From: Paraburkholderia fynbosensis | GTDB taxonomy: Bacteria > Pseudomonadota > Gammaproteobacteria > Burkholderiales > Burkholderiaceae | Direction: 5' to 3' | DNA: 64,000 nucleotides | NCBI RefSeq assembly: GCF_902859935.1 | Contig: NZ_CADIKI010000025.1 | Coordinates: 1 to 64,000, forward strand | In this document: in pieces, positions 33,720-42,279 of the stretch | Numbering within the stretch: the stretch's first letter is position 1 | Layout: each line of letters begins with the position of its first letter | Program-made: the position numbers and the translations under genes | The notes under the pieces: model-generated | What the model saw: the letters and a program-made list of their open reading frames with translations, nothing else | Told to the model about the DNA's origin: nothing | Databases searched by the model: none

Positions 33720-34709
33720 TCAAGCCGCCGATGCCTTGCTTCGTCTACGTTTGCGCACGGGTTTATCTGAAGCGGTCGCCGCCATCCGCTGTTGCGCGAC
33801 TTCGCGCACCGCGTCGATAAACGCCCGTGCCACCGGCGACGGCTGCGTGTCCGAGCGCCGGATCAAGCCGACCGGCTCGCCGGTGCCCGCGAACGGCAGC
33901 GGCAAGCGCACCAGCACGCCATGCGCCAACTCGTACTCCACCGCGCTCAGTGGCACGAACCACACGGCGTCATTCTCGAGCGTCAACGCGCGGCCCGTCG
34001 AGACCGACAGCACTTCGACGAACGCCGACAGCGGCTGCACGCCCCACGCGTTCAGCAGGCTATCCGCCGATTGCCGTATCAGCGTGCCGAACGGCGGCAG
34101 CACCACCGGAAAATCCTCCAGCGACGTCGCCGGCAAACCGGGACCGAGCGCCAGCGGATGCCCGGCCCGCACCACCGCCACCAGCGGCTCGGTGAACAAC
34201 TGCTCGAAGCTGAGGCCGACCATGCGCTCGGGATCGGCGAGGCGGCCGATGGCAAATTCGATCGTGCCCGCTTTCAGGCGCTCGAGCAATTCCGGGTTCG
34301 CACCGTTGGCCAGACGCACGATCACGCGCGGCCACAGCGCCGCGAACCGTTTCAGGACCGGCGGAATCAGCGCTGCCGCGACGGTGGGCAGAATGCCGAT
34401 TTCCAGCGTCGCCGCCGCGGCGCCTTCGGCGCGCGCCAGCAGGTCGACGCCCTGACGCAACGCGCTCACGCACGCGCTCGCGTGCGGCATGAAGAGTTGC
34501 CCCTCGCGGGTCGGCACGGCGCCATGGCGGCCGCGCTCGAACAGCTTCACGCCGAGAATGGCTTCGAGCTCGGCGACCGTTTTGGAGACCGCGGGCTGGG
34601 TGATCGACAGGCTGTCGGCGGCCCGCTGGACGCTGCCGAACTGGGCGACGGCCAGAAAACACTGCAGATGACGGAATTTGACGCGGCTATCCGCGAGACT
34701 GCGTTGCAT
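33720..34709 (-). CDS. pcaQ: PcaQ, LysR activator of protocatechuate genes
   Basis: A 329-residue LysR protein with the PcaQ-type N-terminus VKFRHLQCFLAVAQFGSVQRAADSL, shown in part as KFRHLQCFLAVAQFGSVQRA. Its recognition helix is ITQPAVSKTVAELEAILGVK, and the effector domain has LEIGILPTVAAALIPPVLKR and VVLPPFGTLIRQSADSLL. The extreme C-terminus is Lys/Arg-rich (KPVRKRRRSK). Divergent from pcaHG across 108 nt that carry ATAAC-type sites, one overlapping its own start codon. It probably activates pcaHG with a beta-ketoadipate-pathway inducer. Confidence 0.88.
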   Translation of the reverse strand: MQRSLADSRVKFRHLQCFLAVAQFGSVQRAADSLSITQPAVSKTVAELEAILGVKLFERGRHGAVPTREGQLFMPHASACVSALRQGVDLLARAEGAAAATLEIGILPTVAAALIPPVLKRFAALWPRVIVRLANGANPELLERLKAGTIEFAIGRLADPERMVGLSFEQLFTEPLVAVVRAGHPLALGPGLPATSLEDFPVVLPPFGTLIRQSADSLLNAWGVQPLSAFVEVLSVSTGRALTLENDAVWFVPLSAVEYELAHGVLVRLPLPFAGTGEPVGLIRRSDTQPSPVARAFIDAVREVAQQRMAATASDKPVRKRRRSKASAA

Positions 34710-34770
34710 AACGTAAGGTTATACGAAAAGAGCGAAAACGTCATTTTGCATAACCGCTCGGGTTGGATAA
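34708..34770. promoter_or_regulatory. PcaQ-type binding sites
   Basis: Site 1, ATAACGTAAGGTTAT (34708-34722), is an inverted repeat that covers the pcaQ start codon. Site 2, ATAACCGCTCGGGTTGG (34750-34766), resembles the published ATAACC-N4-GGTTA PcaQ box and sits in an activator position 52-68 nt from pcaH. Both are preceded by GC, giving GCATAAC-type starts. Spacing differs by a base from the rhizobial consensus. Confidence 0.6.
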
Positions 34771-34817
34771 AGTCCCTCCATAACGTCGGATCCCACAATT
34801 CCTCGAAGGAGACACTC

Positions 34818-35522
34818 ATGGAAGATTCCTTTCTTACTCCACGCGATTTCGCGTCCCACCCCCAGTACATCTATTCCAACTACGGTTCGTCGACCAAGCG
34901 CGGCCCGACGCGTCAGTTGATTCCGCTGAAGGAACGGCTGCGCGACCAGCGCGTGCCGGTCTACGGTACTGATGACCTCGGCGCGCTCGATCACGATCTG
35001 ACGCGCAACGCGGTGCGCAATGGCGAACCGCTCGGCGAGCGCATCATCGTGACAGGCCGGGTGCTCGACGAAAGCGGCCGCCCCGTGCGCAATACGCTGG
35101 TCGAAATCTGGCAAGCCAACGCAGCCGGCCGTTATGTGCACAAGGCCGATCAGCACGACGCGCCGCTCGACCCGAACTTCCTCGGCTCAGGCCGCTGCAT
35201 TACCGACAACGAAGGCCGCTACCGCTTCCTGACGATCAAGCCGGGCGCGTATCCGTGGGGCAATCATCCGAATGCATGGCGCCCCCAGCATATCCACTTC
35301 TCGCTGTTCGGCGAGCACTTCGGCTCGCGCCTCGTCACGCAGATGTACTTCCCCGGCGACCCGCTGCTGGCCTTCGACCCGATTTATCAGGGCACGCCGG
35401 AGCACGCCCGCGAACGCATGATCTCGAGCTTCTCGCTCGACACGACGCAAGAGGCCTATGCACTCGGCTACGATTTCGACATCGTGCTGCGCGGCCCGAA
35501 TGAAACCCCGATGGAGCGCTAA
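34818..35522 (+). CDS. pcaH: Protocatechuate 3,4-dioxygenase beta subunit
   Basis: A 234-residue intradiol dioxygenase subunit carrying the ferric site that cleaves protocatechuate to 3-carboxy-cis,cis-muconate. The four iron ligands can be placed: Tyr106 (GRYVHKAD), Tyr145 (PGAYPWGN), His158 and His160 (RPQHIHFSLFG). The signature RVLDESGRPVRNTLVEIWQA is intact. AAGGAG lies before ATG 34818. It is followed 3 nt later by pcaG. Confidence 0.96.
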   Translation: MEDSFLTPRDFASHPQYIYSNYGSSTKRGPTRQLIPLKERLRDQRVPVYGTDDLGALDHDLTRNAVRNGEPLGERIIVTGRVLDESGRPVRNTLVEIWQANAAGRYVHKADQHDAPLDPNFLGSGRCITDNEGRYRFLTIKPGAYPWGNHPNAWRPQHIHFSLFGEHFGSRLVTQMYFPGDPLLAFDPIYQGTPEHARERMISSFSLDTTQEAYALGYDFDIVLRGPNETPMER

Positions 35523-35525
35523 GCC

Positions 35526-36113
35526 ATGACCACGCTGAAGCAAACGCCTTCGCAAACCGTTGGACCTTATTTCGCCTACGGTCTTTGCCCGCAGCAATAC
35601 GACTTCGATTTCAAAAGCCTGTTCACGCACGTTCTGGCCGACCGCGAAGCGGCCGGCGAGCACATCACGATCATCGGTCAGGTGTTCGACGGTGACGGCA
35701 AGGTGGTCGGCGATGCGATGGTCGAGATGTCGCAAGTGGACTCGAACGGCCACTATCCGGAGTCGCGTGAGGAAATCCAGAAGACCGGCTTTCGCGGCTT
35801 TGCGCGCGTCGGCACCGGTACGGACCTGCACAAGCGCTTTTTCGTGGAAACGGTGAAGCCGGGCCGCGCGAGTCCCGATGAAGCGCCGCACGTGAATGTG
35901 ATCCTGACGATGCGCGGCATGCTGCTGCACACGTTCACGCGTATCTATTTCGAGGACGAAGCGCAGGCGAACGAGCGCGATGCAGTGCTGGCCACGGTTC
36001 CGGCGGATCGGCGCGACACGCTGATCGCGCGTCGCGAGCCGAATACGGCGAACGTGTACCGCTTCGACATTCACATGCAGGGCGACAAGGAAACGGTGTT
36101 TTTCGACCTATGA
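35526..36113 (+). CDS. pcaG: Protocatechuate 3,4-dioxygenase alpha subunit
   Basis: A 195-residue partner of PcaH. It starts TTLKQTPSQTVGPYFAYGLC and keeps the fold signature GQVFDGDGKVVGDAMVEMSQ and PHVNVILTMRGMLLHTFTRIYF, without the full iron-ligand set, as expected for the alpha subunit. A strong terminator at 36237 ends the transcript. pcaB, pcaC and pcaD are not in the window, so the rest of the pathway must be elsewhere. Confidence 0.95.
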   Translation: MTTLKQTPSQTVGPYFAYGLCPQQYDFDFKSLFTHVLADREAAGEHITIIGQVFDGDGKVVGDAMVEMSQVDSNGHYPESREEIQKTGFRGFARVGTGTDLHKRFFVETVKPGRASPDEAPHVNVILTMRGMLLHTFTRIYFEDEAQANERDAVLATVPADRRDTLIARREPNTANVYRFDIHMQGDKETVFFDL

Positions 36114-36236
36114 AGTGAGCTGTGGCGGCGGCCTGTGAGGCAGCCTGTGAAGCGCACATTTAACACTTTCAGATAGCTTCCACCTACGCTGAACGTGATC
36201 CGTCTAGCGACTCGATCGCGAACCTCCAAGTAGTTA

Positions 36237-36261
36237 AGCCCGCCTTGCGCGGGCTTTTTTT
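36237..36261 (+). terminator. Intrinsic terminator after pcaHG
   Basis: AGCCCGC (36237-36243), loop CTTGC, GCGGGCT (36249-36255), then seven T residues in all. It ends the pcaHG transcript, 124 nt after pcaG. It is also 25 nt from the end of the convergent peptidase gene. Confidence 0.88.
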
Positions 36262-36285
36262 GTTCTGCGTAGGCCGGCAAACGGC

Positions 36286-37515
36286 TCAGTGCAGTGAGCA
36301 GCGCAGCCAGTGGCCGATTCTGATCACGTCGGCGATGTGGTCGTGCGCGCCGGGCGCGCCCAGCACGACGATGTCGACGGGCCGGCCATGCACCATCATT
36401 CGCACGACCACGCAGTGTCCCGCCTCGTTGATGAAGCCGGTCTTCTGCAAGACGATGGAACTGTCGCCGCCTCTGACCAACGCATTGGAGTTGTGATAAC
36501 TCAGTTGTGTCCGGCCGCCGCCGGGAAAAACGATTTGCGCGCGATCGGTCGAATACGCGCGGATCAGCGGATATCGGCTGGCCGCCTCGACCAGCCGCGA
36601 CAAGTCCCGCGCGGTCGAGACATTCTGCGGCGACAAGCCCGTCCCATTCACGAACGACGTGTGCCACATGCCGAGCGCACGGGCCTTCGCGTTCATCGCG
36701 GCGACAAAGCCTGGCCGGCCACCCGCATAGTCGCGGCTGAGTGCGGCCGCCGCCCGGTTCTCCGACGACATCAGCGCGATGTGCAGCATGTCGTGGCGCG
36801 ACAGTTTCGAACCGACGCGCAGGCGCGAGCCCGTGAACTTGTCGAAATCCTGATCCTGCACCGTGACGTTGAGCGGCTTGCTCAGTGCATGCTTTGCATC
36901 GAGCGAGACGACTGCGGTCATCAGTTTGGATACCGAAGCAATCGGCATGACCTGGTCGGCCTGCTTTTCGGTGAGCACGGTATGCGTTCGTTCGTCGACG
37001 ACGTAGACGGCTCGCGCGCGAAGCAATGCGCGCGATCGGGGCGTATAGCCGCAGCGAGCGAGGAGCTTCGGCCCGGCCTGCGCTGACGCGCGCGACGCCG
37101 ACGGATGCCGGGCGCTGTGCCGCGCCGCTGGCGCCACGGCGCGCTTCGCGTGGCGAATCCCCTTCGTATTGCGAGCGGCCTGGCGGCGAGGTTTGGCGGT
37201 GAGCTTGCCGATGTGCACCGGCTGCCCGGCCCTCGTCGCCTGCTTGCGCTTGCGCGCGATGCGACGCCGGCCCTTGCCGGTGGAGGGCTTTTGCGCTTTG
37301 CCCGAGCTTCGGGCTTTCGCCTTGGACCTGTGCGGCACGGACGGCGCAACTTGCCGGTTCATGCGAGCGGCGGAATGCCTTGTCGCGTCAGAGGCCGCAC
37401 CGAACGACCAGCCGATAGTCAGCCACAGCAGAGCGAACAGCACGCCGTAGCGCAGACACGCAAGGAAACAATGAGAGGGGAATGCAGATGAAGAAATTCG
37501 ACGACCGTACGGCAT
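36286..37515 (-). CDS. D-alanyl-D-alanine endopeptidase (PbpG-like, S11) with basic linker
   Basis: A 409-residue penicillin-binding serine peptidase of family S11. A hydrophobic signal/anchor (about 20-41) is followed by about 105 residues extremely rich in Lys, Arg and Ala (45-150), then the peptidase domain. Catalytic motifs are S194-V-S-K197 (IASVSKLMT), S251-E-N253 and K358-T-G. It acts in the periplasm on peptidoglycan cross-links. The basic linker is much longer than in E. coli PBP7 and may contact anionic cell-wall polymers. ATG 37515 places the signal at the N-terminus and has TGGAAG upstream; the open frame reaches 37659. Confidence 0.88.
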   Translation of the reverse strand: MPYGRRISSSAFPSHCFLACLRYGVLFALLWLTIGWSFGAASDATRHSAARMNRQVAPSVPHRSKAKARSSGKAQKPSTGKGRRRIARKRKQATRAGQPVHIGKLTAKPRRQAARNTKGIRHAKRAVAPAARHSARHPSASRASAQAGPKLLARCGYTPRSRALLRARAVYVVDERTHTVLTEKQADQVMPIASVSKLMTAVVSLDAKHALSKPLNVTVQDQDFDKFTGSRLRVGSKLSRHDMLHIALMSSENRAAAALSRDYAGGRPGFVAAMNAKARALGMWHTSFVNGTGLSPQNVSTARDLSRLVEAASRYPLIRAYSTDRAQIVFPGGGRTQLSYHNSNALVRGGDSSIVLQKTGFINEAGHCVVVRMMVHGRPVDIVVLGAPGAHDHIADVIRIGHWLRCSLH

Positions 37516-37837
37516 GGAGCTTCCAGTTCTGTGCCGCGTGAGCCCGAATGGAATGGTCACGGAGTCGGCAACGACCCGCCCGATGTTAAGGCTAATCGCC
37601 CATGCGATCAACGGCCAAGGCGTACCCTGCCCGATGACCAGACGACTTGCGTATGGCAAAAGATTCGGTTAACAGCGGAAGTGATCGATGTTCTGTCCAG
37701 TGTAAATCGCGCGTGCCAGCCAGTCCGGTTTATCGCCGTGCCGTTCCACGGACGCTGCAATAACTGTCTATTCAGGAACAAAGCGCGCGGTGTCTGCTAT
37801 GTTTCATCAATTAACACCCCGCGCAGGAGACACGACA
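37516..37837. other. Divergent intergenic region, peptidase / LysE
   Basis: About 320 nt between divergently transcribed genes, so it must contain both promoters. No clear -35/-10 pair, repeat or RNA structure could be singled out. CAGGAGA at 37824 is the lysE-family ribosome binding site. Confidence 0.4.
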
Positions 37838-38473
37838 ATGCCCGCCTCAACCGCCATCCTCACCATTCTCGCCGCGCTGCTGCTAGGCGCCATGAGCCCG
37901 GGACCGAGCTTCGTCATCGTCGCTCGCAATGCGATCGGGCTGTCGCGCGGCGACGGTCTCGCGACGGCGCTCGGCATGGGCATGGGTGGCGTGTTTTTCA
38001 GCGGCATCGCATTGCTCGGCCTCTACACGTTGCTGGCCACGGTCGAATGGCTTTACGTCGGCCTGAAGGTGGCCGGGGGCGTCTACCTGATCTATCTCGC
38101 GTCGAAAATCTGGCGCGGCGCGGCCAAGCCGCTCGCGTTCAATGCGGCGCAAGCCGTCTCCGGCAATCCGCGTAAATCTTTCTGGATCGGCTTGAGCACG
38201 CAACTGAGCAATCCGAAAACGGCCGTCTATTACGGCAGTATCTTCGCGGCGCTGCTTCCGCAGCATCCGCCGCTGTGGTGCTACTTCGCGCTGCCGCCGG
38301 CAATCTTCACGATCGAGGCCGGCTGGTACACGATCGTCGCGTTGTGTTTTTCGAGCAAACGGCCGCGCGAGATCTATCTGCAATGGAAGGCCTGGATCGA
38401 TCGCATTGCGGCAACCGCGGTGGCCGCGCTGGGATTGCGCCTGATTCTGAATGCGCACAAAGTGGGCATCTGA
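37838..38473 (+). CDS. LysE/RhtB-family amino-acid exporter
   Basis: A 211-residue inner-membrane protein with about six helices and the family signatures LLGAMSPGPSFVIVARNAIG (SPGP motif in helix 1), GGVYLIYLASKIWRG and FWIGLSTQLSNPKTAVYYGS. The family exports lysine, threonine, homoserine lactone or related compounds; the substrate here is unknown. AGGAGACACGACA precedes the ATG. Confidence 0.9.
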   Translation: MPASTAILTILAALLLGAMSPGPSFVIVARNAIGLSRGDGLATALGMGMGGVFFSGIALLGLYTLLATVEWLYVGLKVAGGVYLIYLASKIWRGAAKPLAFNAAQAVSGNPRKSFWIGLSTQLSNPKTAVYYGSIFAALLPQHPPLWCYFALPPAIFTIEAGWYTIVALCFSSKRPREIYLQWKAWIDRIAATAVAALGLRLILNAHKVGI

Positions 38474-38611
38474 GAGCGCCGCCGCCCATTCGAGCTCCCC
38501 GAACGGCATGCCGCGTTGATGGGCGCCGCATGCGTGCAACCGGGGGCTCTACCGGCAGCCGCCACGTGATAGCGTTTTACCGCGCCTCGCAAAACAGTTA
38601 CAAGTTATGTG

Positions 38612-38640
38612 TTGACGCTGACCACCTGCGCGGTTATTGT
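38612..38640 (+). promoter_or_regulatory. Promoter and long leader of the cold-shock gene
   Basis: TTGACG (38612-38617) and TATTGT (38635-38640) are 17 bp apart, giving a 5' leader of about 135 nt before the csp start at 38782. Long structured leaders are typical of cspA-type genes and mediate temperature-dependent translation. The rest of 38474-38781 shows no gene. Confidence 0.55.
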
Positions 38641-38781
38641 TGCACCCGAAGTTCAAGAAGTTCGATTGCTGTTCATCAATGTCTCGCTCCCTCAGCGGTA
38701 TTCGTTGTCCTCTCCCTCCTTGACGCTTCACGCGCTCTTCATCAGAGCAAATTCTTCAATTTTTTTCCTCAAGGATTCTTC

Positions 38782-38985
38782 ATGGATACCGGTATCGTTA
38801 AGTGGTTCAACGACAGCAAAGGCTTTGGCTTCATCACCCCGGACAAGGGCGGCGACGACCTGTTCGCGCATTTCTCGGAAATTCGCAGCGACGGCTTCAA
38901 GACGCTTGCTGAAAATCAGAAAGTGAGCTTCGAAACGAAGCAAGGCCCGAAGGGTCTGCAAGCGGCTAACATCAAGCCGCTGTAA
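38782..38985 (+). CDS. Cold-shock protein, CspA family
   Basis: A 67-residue single OB-fold nucleic-acid-binding protein with RNP1 (KGFGFITPD) and RNP2 (LFAHFSEI) motifs and the family start GIVKWFNDSKG. It binds single-stranded RNA and DNA as a chaperone. AAGGA sits 7-11 nt upstream of ATG. A weak hairpin (CGGTGTCCG, GCAA loop) follows the stop at about 38998. Confidence 0.95.
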   Translation: MDTGIVKWFNDSKGFGFITPDKGGDDLFAHFSEIRSDGFKTLAENQKVSFETKQGPKGLQAANIKPL

Positions 38986-39277
38986 GTTTGAAGGGCTCGG
39001 TGTCCGGCAACGGACATCGGGCTGCAGCGACATCCTCGCGGAGCGTTTGTCTCCCACAGTTGGCGCGATCGCTTTTTAGCTGCATTCGTTTTCGAGCAGC
39101 TTGCCTAAGCGCCAAACGCCTCGTTGCACCTCATTCTCCCCTCCGGCTTCAACGCCTATTTTTTCGCACCCCGACTGCGTCAGGATTCGGCTCGCAATGG
39201 CTTGAATCAGCTCGTCCGCGTAACTCGTATCACGGGTTCGTACGGCCGGCGCGCAATCGACATCATTAAAATATAAA

Positions 39278-39502
39278 ATGCAAAGCAAACATCTTCATCA
39301 TTACAACGGCTATGCCGTCCAACCCTCGGCGCATCGTTTGCCCGACGGCAGTTTTTCTTCCAACCTGTTGCTCGAACGCGCCGAAAGCGCACGTACCGAC
39401 GGGCGCTACCAGTTCTATTCTCTCGACTACTTCACGAGCGAAGAACAGGCTCTGCAGCACTCGGCACGCTGGGCACATCATTGGGTCGACACGCGCGGTT
39501 GA
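39278..39502 (+). CDS. Small conserved-type protein, 74 residues, function unknown
   Basis: A cytoplasmic, aromatic-rich protein: YNGYAVQPSAHRLPDGSFSS, LLLERAESARTDGRYQFYSL, then FTSEEQALQHSARWAHHWVD. The layout (YxGYxxxPxxxxLxDGxF, FxTxEEAxxxxxxWxxxWVD) resembles small stress-linked proteins numerous in Burkholderiaceae, but I cannot name a function. An A/T-rich block (ATTAAAATATAAA) directly precedes the ATG and no ribosome binding site is seen. Confidence 0.65.
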   Translation: MQSKHLHHYNGYAVQPSAHRLPDGSFSSNLLLERAESARTDGRYQFYSLDYFTSEEQALQHSARWAHHWVDTRG

Positions 39503-39628
39503 GCGCACGGCTACGCTTCACGATGACATGCTGAAAGTGCATGTCTTGCGGGCGCGATCCAGCGCTCTTAGTGTCTGTAGCCCCGGTAACGGTCGGCGCG
39601 CCCTTCGGCACGTTGCTCAAACAGCGCG

Positions 39629-41260
39629 CTATTCGCCGCGCTCCGCTTTGACCCGCGCACGCAGTTCGAACTTCTGGATTTTTCCCGTTGACGTCTTCGG
39701 CAATTCGCCGAAGCGCACTGCTTTCGGCAACTTGTAGCCGGCCAGAAACAATCGGCAGTGCGCGATGATCTCTTCTTCGGTCGCCTGAGCGCCTTCCTTC
39801 AGTTCGACGAACGCGCACGGCACCTCCCCCCACTTAGGATCGGCCATCGCCACCACGGCGGCGACCGATACCGCCGGATGACGATACAGCGTGTCCTCGA
39901 CCTCGATGCTCGAGATGTTCTCGCCGCCTGAAATGATGATGTCCTTGCTGCGGTCGCGAATGCGGATATAACCGTCGGGCATCCGCACGCCGAGATCGCC
40001 GGTATGGAACCAGCCGCCGCGGAAGGTCGCTTCGGTCGCGCGTTCGTTCTTCAGATACCCCTTCATGCAGATGTTGCCGCGAAACATGATCTCGCCGAGC
40101 GTTTCGCCGTCGTCGGGAACCGGCGCGAGCGTGTCGGGATCGAGCACGGTCACCGCGGCCTGCAGGTGATAGCGCACGCCCTGCCGCGCATTCAGCTCGG
40201 CGCGGGCGCTGTCGTCGAGCGTGTCCCACGCTTGTTGTTTCGCGCAGACTGCGGCGGGCCCATAGGTTTCGGTCAGCCCGTACACATGCGTCAGGTCGAA
40301 GCCGATCTCCTTCATCTTCGCGATCACCGCGGGCGCGGGCGCCGCGCCCGCCACCATCGTCGAGACGCGATGCGTAATTCCCTCACGCCATTCGGCCGGC
40401 GCATTCGCAAGCGCGCTCTGCACGATCGGCGCGCCGCAGTAGTGGCTGATGCCTTCGCGGCGAATCAGGTCGAACACCGTCTTCGCGTCGATTTTGCGCA
40501 AGCAGACGTTGACCCCCGCCCGCGCGGCGACGGTCCATGGAAAACACCAGCCGTTGCAGTGGAACATGGGCAAGGTCCACAGGTAGACCGCGTGCTTCGG
40601 CATGTCCCATTCGAGAATATTGCTGAGCGCATTCAGGTACGCGCCGCGGTGGTGGTAGACCACGCCCTTCGGATCGCCGGTCGTGCCCGACGTGTAGTTC
40701 AGCGCGATGGCGTCCCATTCGTCGGCCGGCTGGGTCCAGGCGAAAGCTGGGTCGCCGGCCTGCAGGAACGTTTCGTAGTCTGTCGCGCGGACGAATTGCG
40801 CTGCATCGGCGGGCATCGCGTCGGCGACACTGATCACTCGCAACGCAGGGAATTCCAGCGCCGCACGGCGCGCGAACTCGCCGTACTCCGTGTCGACGAT
40901 CAACGCCCGGGCCTCGCCGTGGCGCAGCATGAACAATAGCGACGACACATCGAGCCGCGTATTGAGCGTGTTGAGCACAGCGCCCGCCATCGGCACGCCG
41001 AAGTGCGCTTCCACCATCGGTGGGATGTTGGGCAGCAACACGGCGACCGTATCGCCGCGTTCGATGCCGGCCTGCTGCAGCGCGCTGGCCAGACGCCGCG
41101 CGCGCTCGTAAGTCTCGCGCCACGTGCGGCGAATCTCCCCATGGACGACCGCGAGCCGCTCACCGTAGACTTCCGCTGCGCGCACGATGAAATCGATGGG
41201 CGTCAGCGGGACATAGTTGGCCTCGCGCTGCTCGAGACCTTCTTCGAACATGTGCTTCAT
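39629..41260 (-). CDS. AMP-forming acyl-CoA synthetase
   Basis: A 543-residue ANL-superfamily ligase activating a carboxylic acid to its CoA thioester. Motifs are the ATP loop YTSGTTGDPKGVV (about 189-201), FHCNGWCFPW, the A5 motif YGLTETYGP, WFHTGDLGVRMPDGYIRIRD and the catalytic Lys region LPKTSTGKIQKFELR. The sequence resembles the short/medium-chain subgroup (DmdB/AAE-like). AGGAG precedes ATG 41260. It is divergent from a Crp/Fnr regulator with a perfect palindrome between them. Confidence 0.92.
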   Translation of the reverse strand: MKHMFEEGLEQREANYVPLTPIDFIVRAAEVYGERLAVVHGEIRRTWRETYERARRLASALQQAGIERGDTVAVLLPNIPPMVEAHFGVPMAGAVLNTLNTRLDVSSLLFMLRHGEARALIVDTEYGEFARRAALEFPALRVISVADAMPADAAQFVRATDYETFLQAGDPAFAWTQPADEWDAIALNYTSGTTGDPKGVVYHHRGAYLNALSNILEWDMPKHAVYLWTLPMFHCNGWCFPWTVAARAGVNVCLRKIDAKTVFDLIRREGISHYCGAPIVQSALANAPAEWREGITHRVSTMVAGAAPAPAVIAKMKEIGFDLTHVYGLTETYGPAAVCAKQQAWDTLDDSARAELNARQGVRYHLQAAVTVLDPDTLAPVPDDGETLGEIMFRGNICMKGYLKNERATEATFRGGWFHTGDLGVRMPDGYIRIRDRSKDIIISGGENISSIEVEDTLYRHPAVSVAAVVAMADPKWGEVPCAFVELKEGAQATEEEIIAHCRLFLAGYKLPKAVRFGELPKTSTGKIQKFELRARVKAERGE

Positions 41261-41340
41261 TGCGTCGTCTCCTGAGGCGCGGACCGCGCCGCCGATTATT
41301 CTGATTGATGAGCTAGCCTAGCAAGTGCCATGGTGAACTG

Positions 41341-41360
41341 TCTGTCATCCAAATGACAGA
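41341..41360. promoter_or_regulatory. Perfect palindrome between acyl-CoA ligase and Crp/Fnr gene
   Basis: TCTGTCAT-CCAA-ATGACAGA: 8-bp arms with a 4-nt centre, the spacing of Crp/Fnr-family operators. It is 60 nt upstream of the regulator and 81 nt upstream of the ligase, suiting control of both divergent genes. A single symmetric site strongly suggests autoregulation by the adjacent protein. Confidence 0.65.
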
Positions 41361-41419
41361 GTAGTGCGCCCGTTGGCTTATCCGAACCGACTTTTGCCAC
41401 CGACGCGCTTAACCCGCAT

Positions 41420-42166
41420 ATGAACGACGCCCCGCTCACCGCCCTCGCAGACGCCCGCCCGCACCGGCCGGAGCGGGTGGCGCGTGCCGATCTGGCGGGG
41501 TTGTTCGCCAGCTGCGCGTGGTTTCGGGCACTCGCCAGCGAGCATCAGGCGATGGTCCTCGCCACTGCGCACGCCGAGCATCTGGACAGCGGAGCGTGGA
41601 TCGCGCGCCGCCAGGAGCCGTCGGACTACTGGATCGGCGTGCATGCCGGCCTGATCAAGCTCGCCATCTACAACGCCTCGGGGCGCAGTTGCACGCTGTC
41701 CGGCGTGCCGCCCGGCGGCTGGTTCGGCGAAGGCAGCGTGATCAAGCGGGAATTGCGCAAATACGACGTGGCCGCGATCCAGCCTTCGCTCGTCATGTTC
41801 GTGCCCTCCGCGACGTTCCATGCGCTGCTGGAGTCGAGCCTGCCGTTCACCGGCTTCGTGATCCGCCAACTGAACAACCGCATGGGCGAATTCATCGCAT
41901 CGATTCAGAATAGTCGCTTGCTCGATGTGGATGCGCGCGTCGCGCAATCGCTCGCGCAGTTGTTCAACCCGGACCTGTATCCCGATACGGGCCGCACGCT
42001 CCCCATTTCGCAGGAAGAGGTCGGCCTGCTGGCGGGCGTGTCGCGCCAGCGGATCAATCAGGCGTTGCAAAACCTCGAACGGCTGAAAATACTGCGCCTC
42101 TCATATAACCAGATCGACGTGCTCGACCTCGAACGCCTGAGCGCGTTCGGCCGGGAGCAGATCTAG
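41420..42166 (+). CDS. Crp/Fnr-family transcription regulator
   Basis: A 248-residue regulator with a cyclic-nucleotide-binding-like beta-roll (about 30-150: WFRALASEHQAMVLATAHAE, SGVPPGGWFGEGSVIKRELR). A dimer helix and a C-terminal winged helix follow (about 185-240: LPISQEEVGLLAGVSRQRIN, recognition helix VSRQRINQALQNLE). No Cys cluster of the Fnr type is present in the N-terminal 30 residues, so oxygen sensing by Fe-S is unlikely. It probably controls the divergent acyl-CoA ligase. Confidence 0.88.
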   Translation: MNDAPLTALADARPHRPERVARADLAGLFASCAWFRALASEHQAMVLATAHAEHLDSGAWIARRQEPSDYWIGVHAGLIKLAIYNASGRSCTLSGVPPGGWFGEGSVIKRELRKYDVAAIQPSLVMFVPSATFHALLESSLPFTGFVIRQLNNRMGEFIASIQNSRLLDVDARVAQSLAQLFNPDLYPDTGRTLPISQEEVGLLAGVSRQRINQALQNLERLKILRLSYNQIDVLDLERLSAFGREQI

Positions 42167-42208
42167 CGGCAGCATCACATGGGCGCGCTCGTCGCGCGGC
42201 CGACAAAA

Positions 42209-42239
42209 AAGCCGTCACGGGTTGCCCATATGACGGCTT
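42209..42239. terminator. Bidirectional terminator hairpin
   Basis: AAGCCGTCA (42209-42217) and TGACGGCTT (42231-42239) form a 9-bp stem. On the minus strand it is followed by TTTT, suiting the transposase-like gene at 42280-42633. On the plus strand it ends the crp-type gene with a weaker U tract. Confidence 0.7.
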
Positions 42240-42279
42240 CTGCTTATCGCCACGCAGCGAATGCGCGATCCTGGACGAT

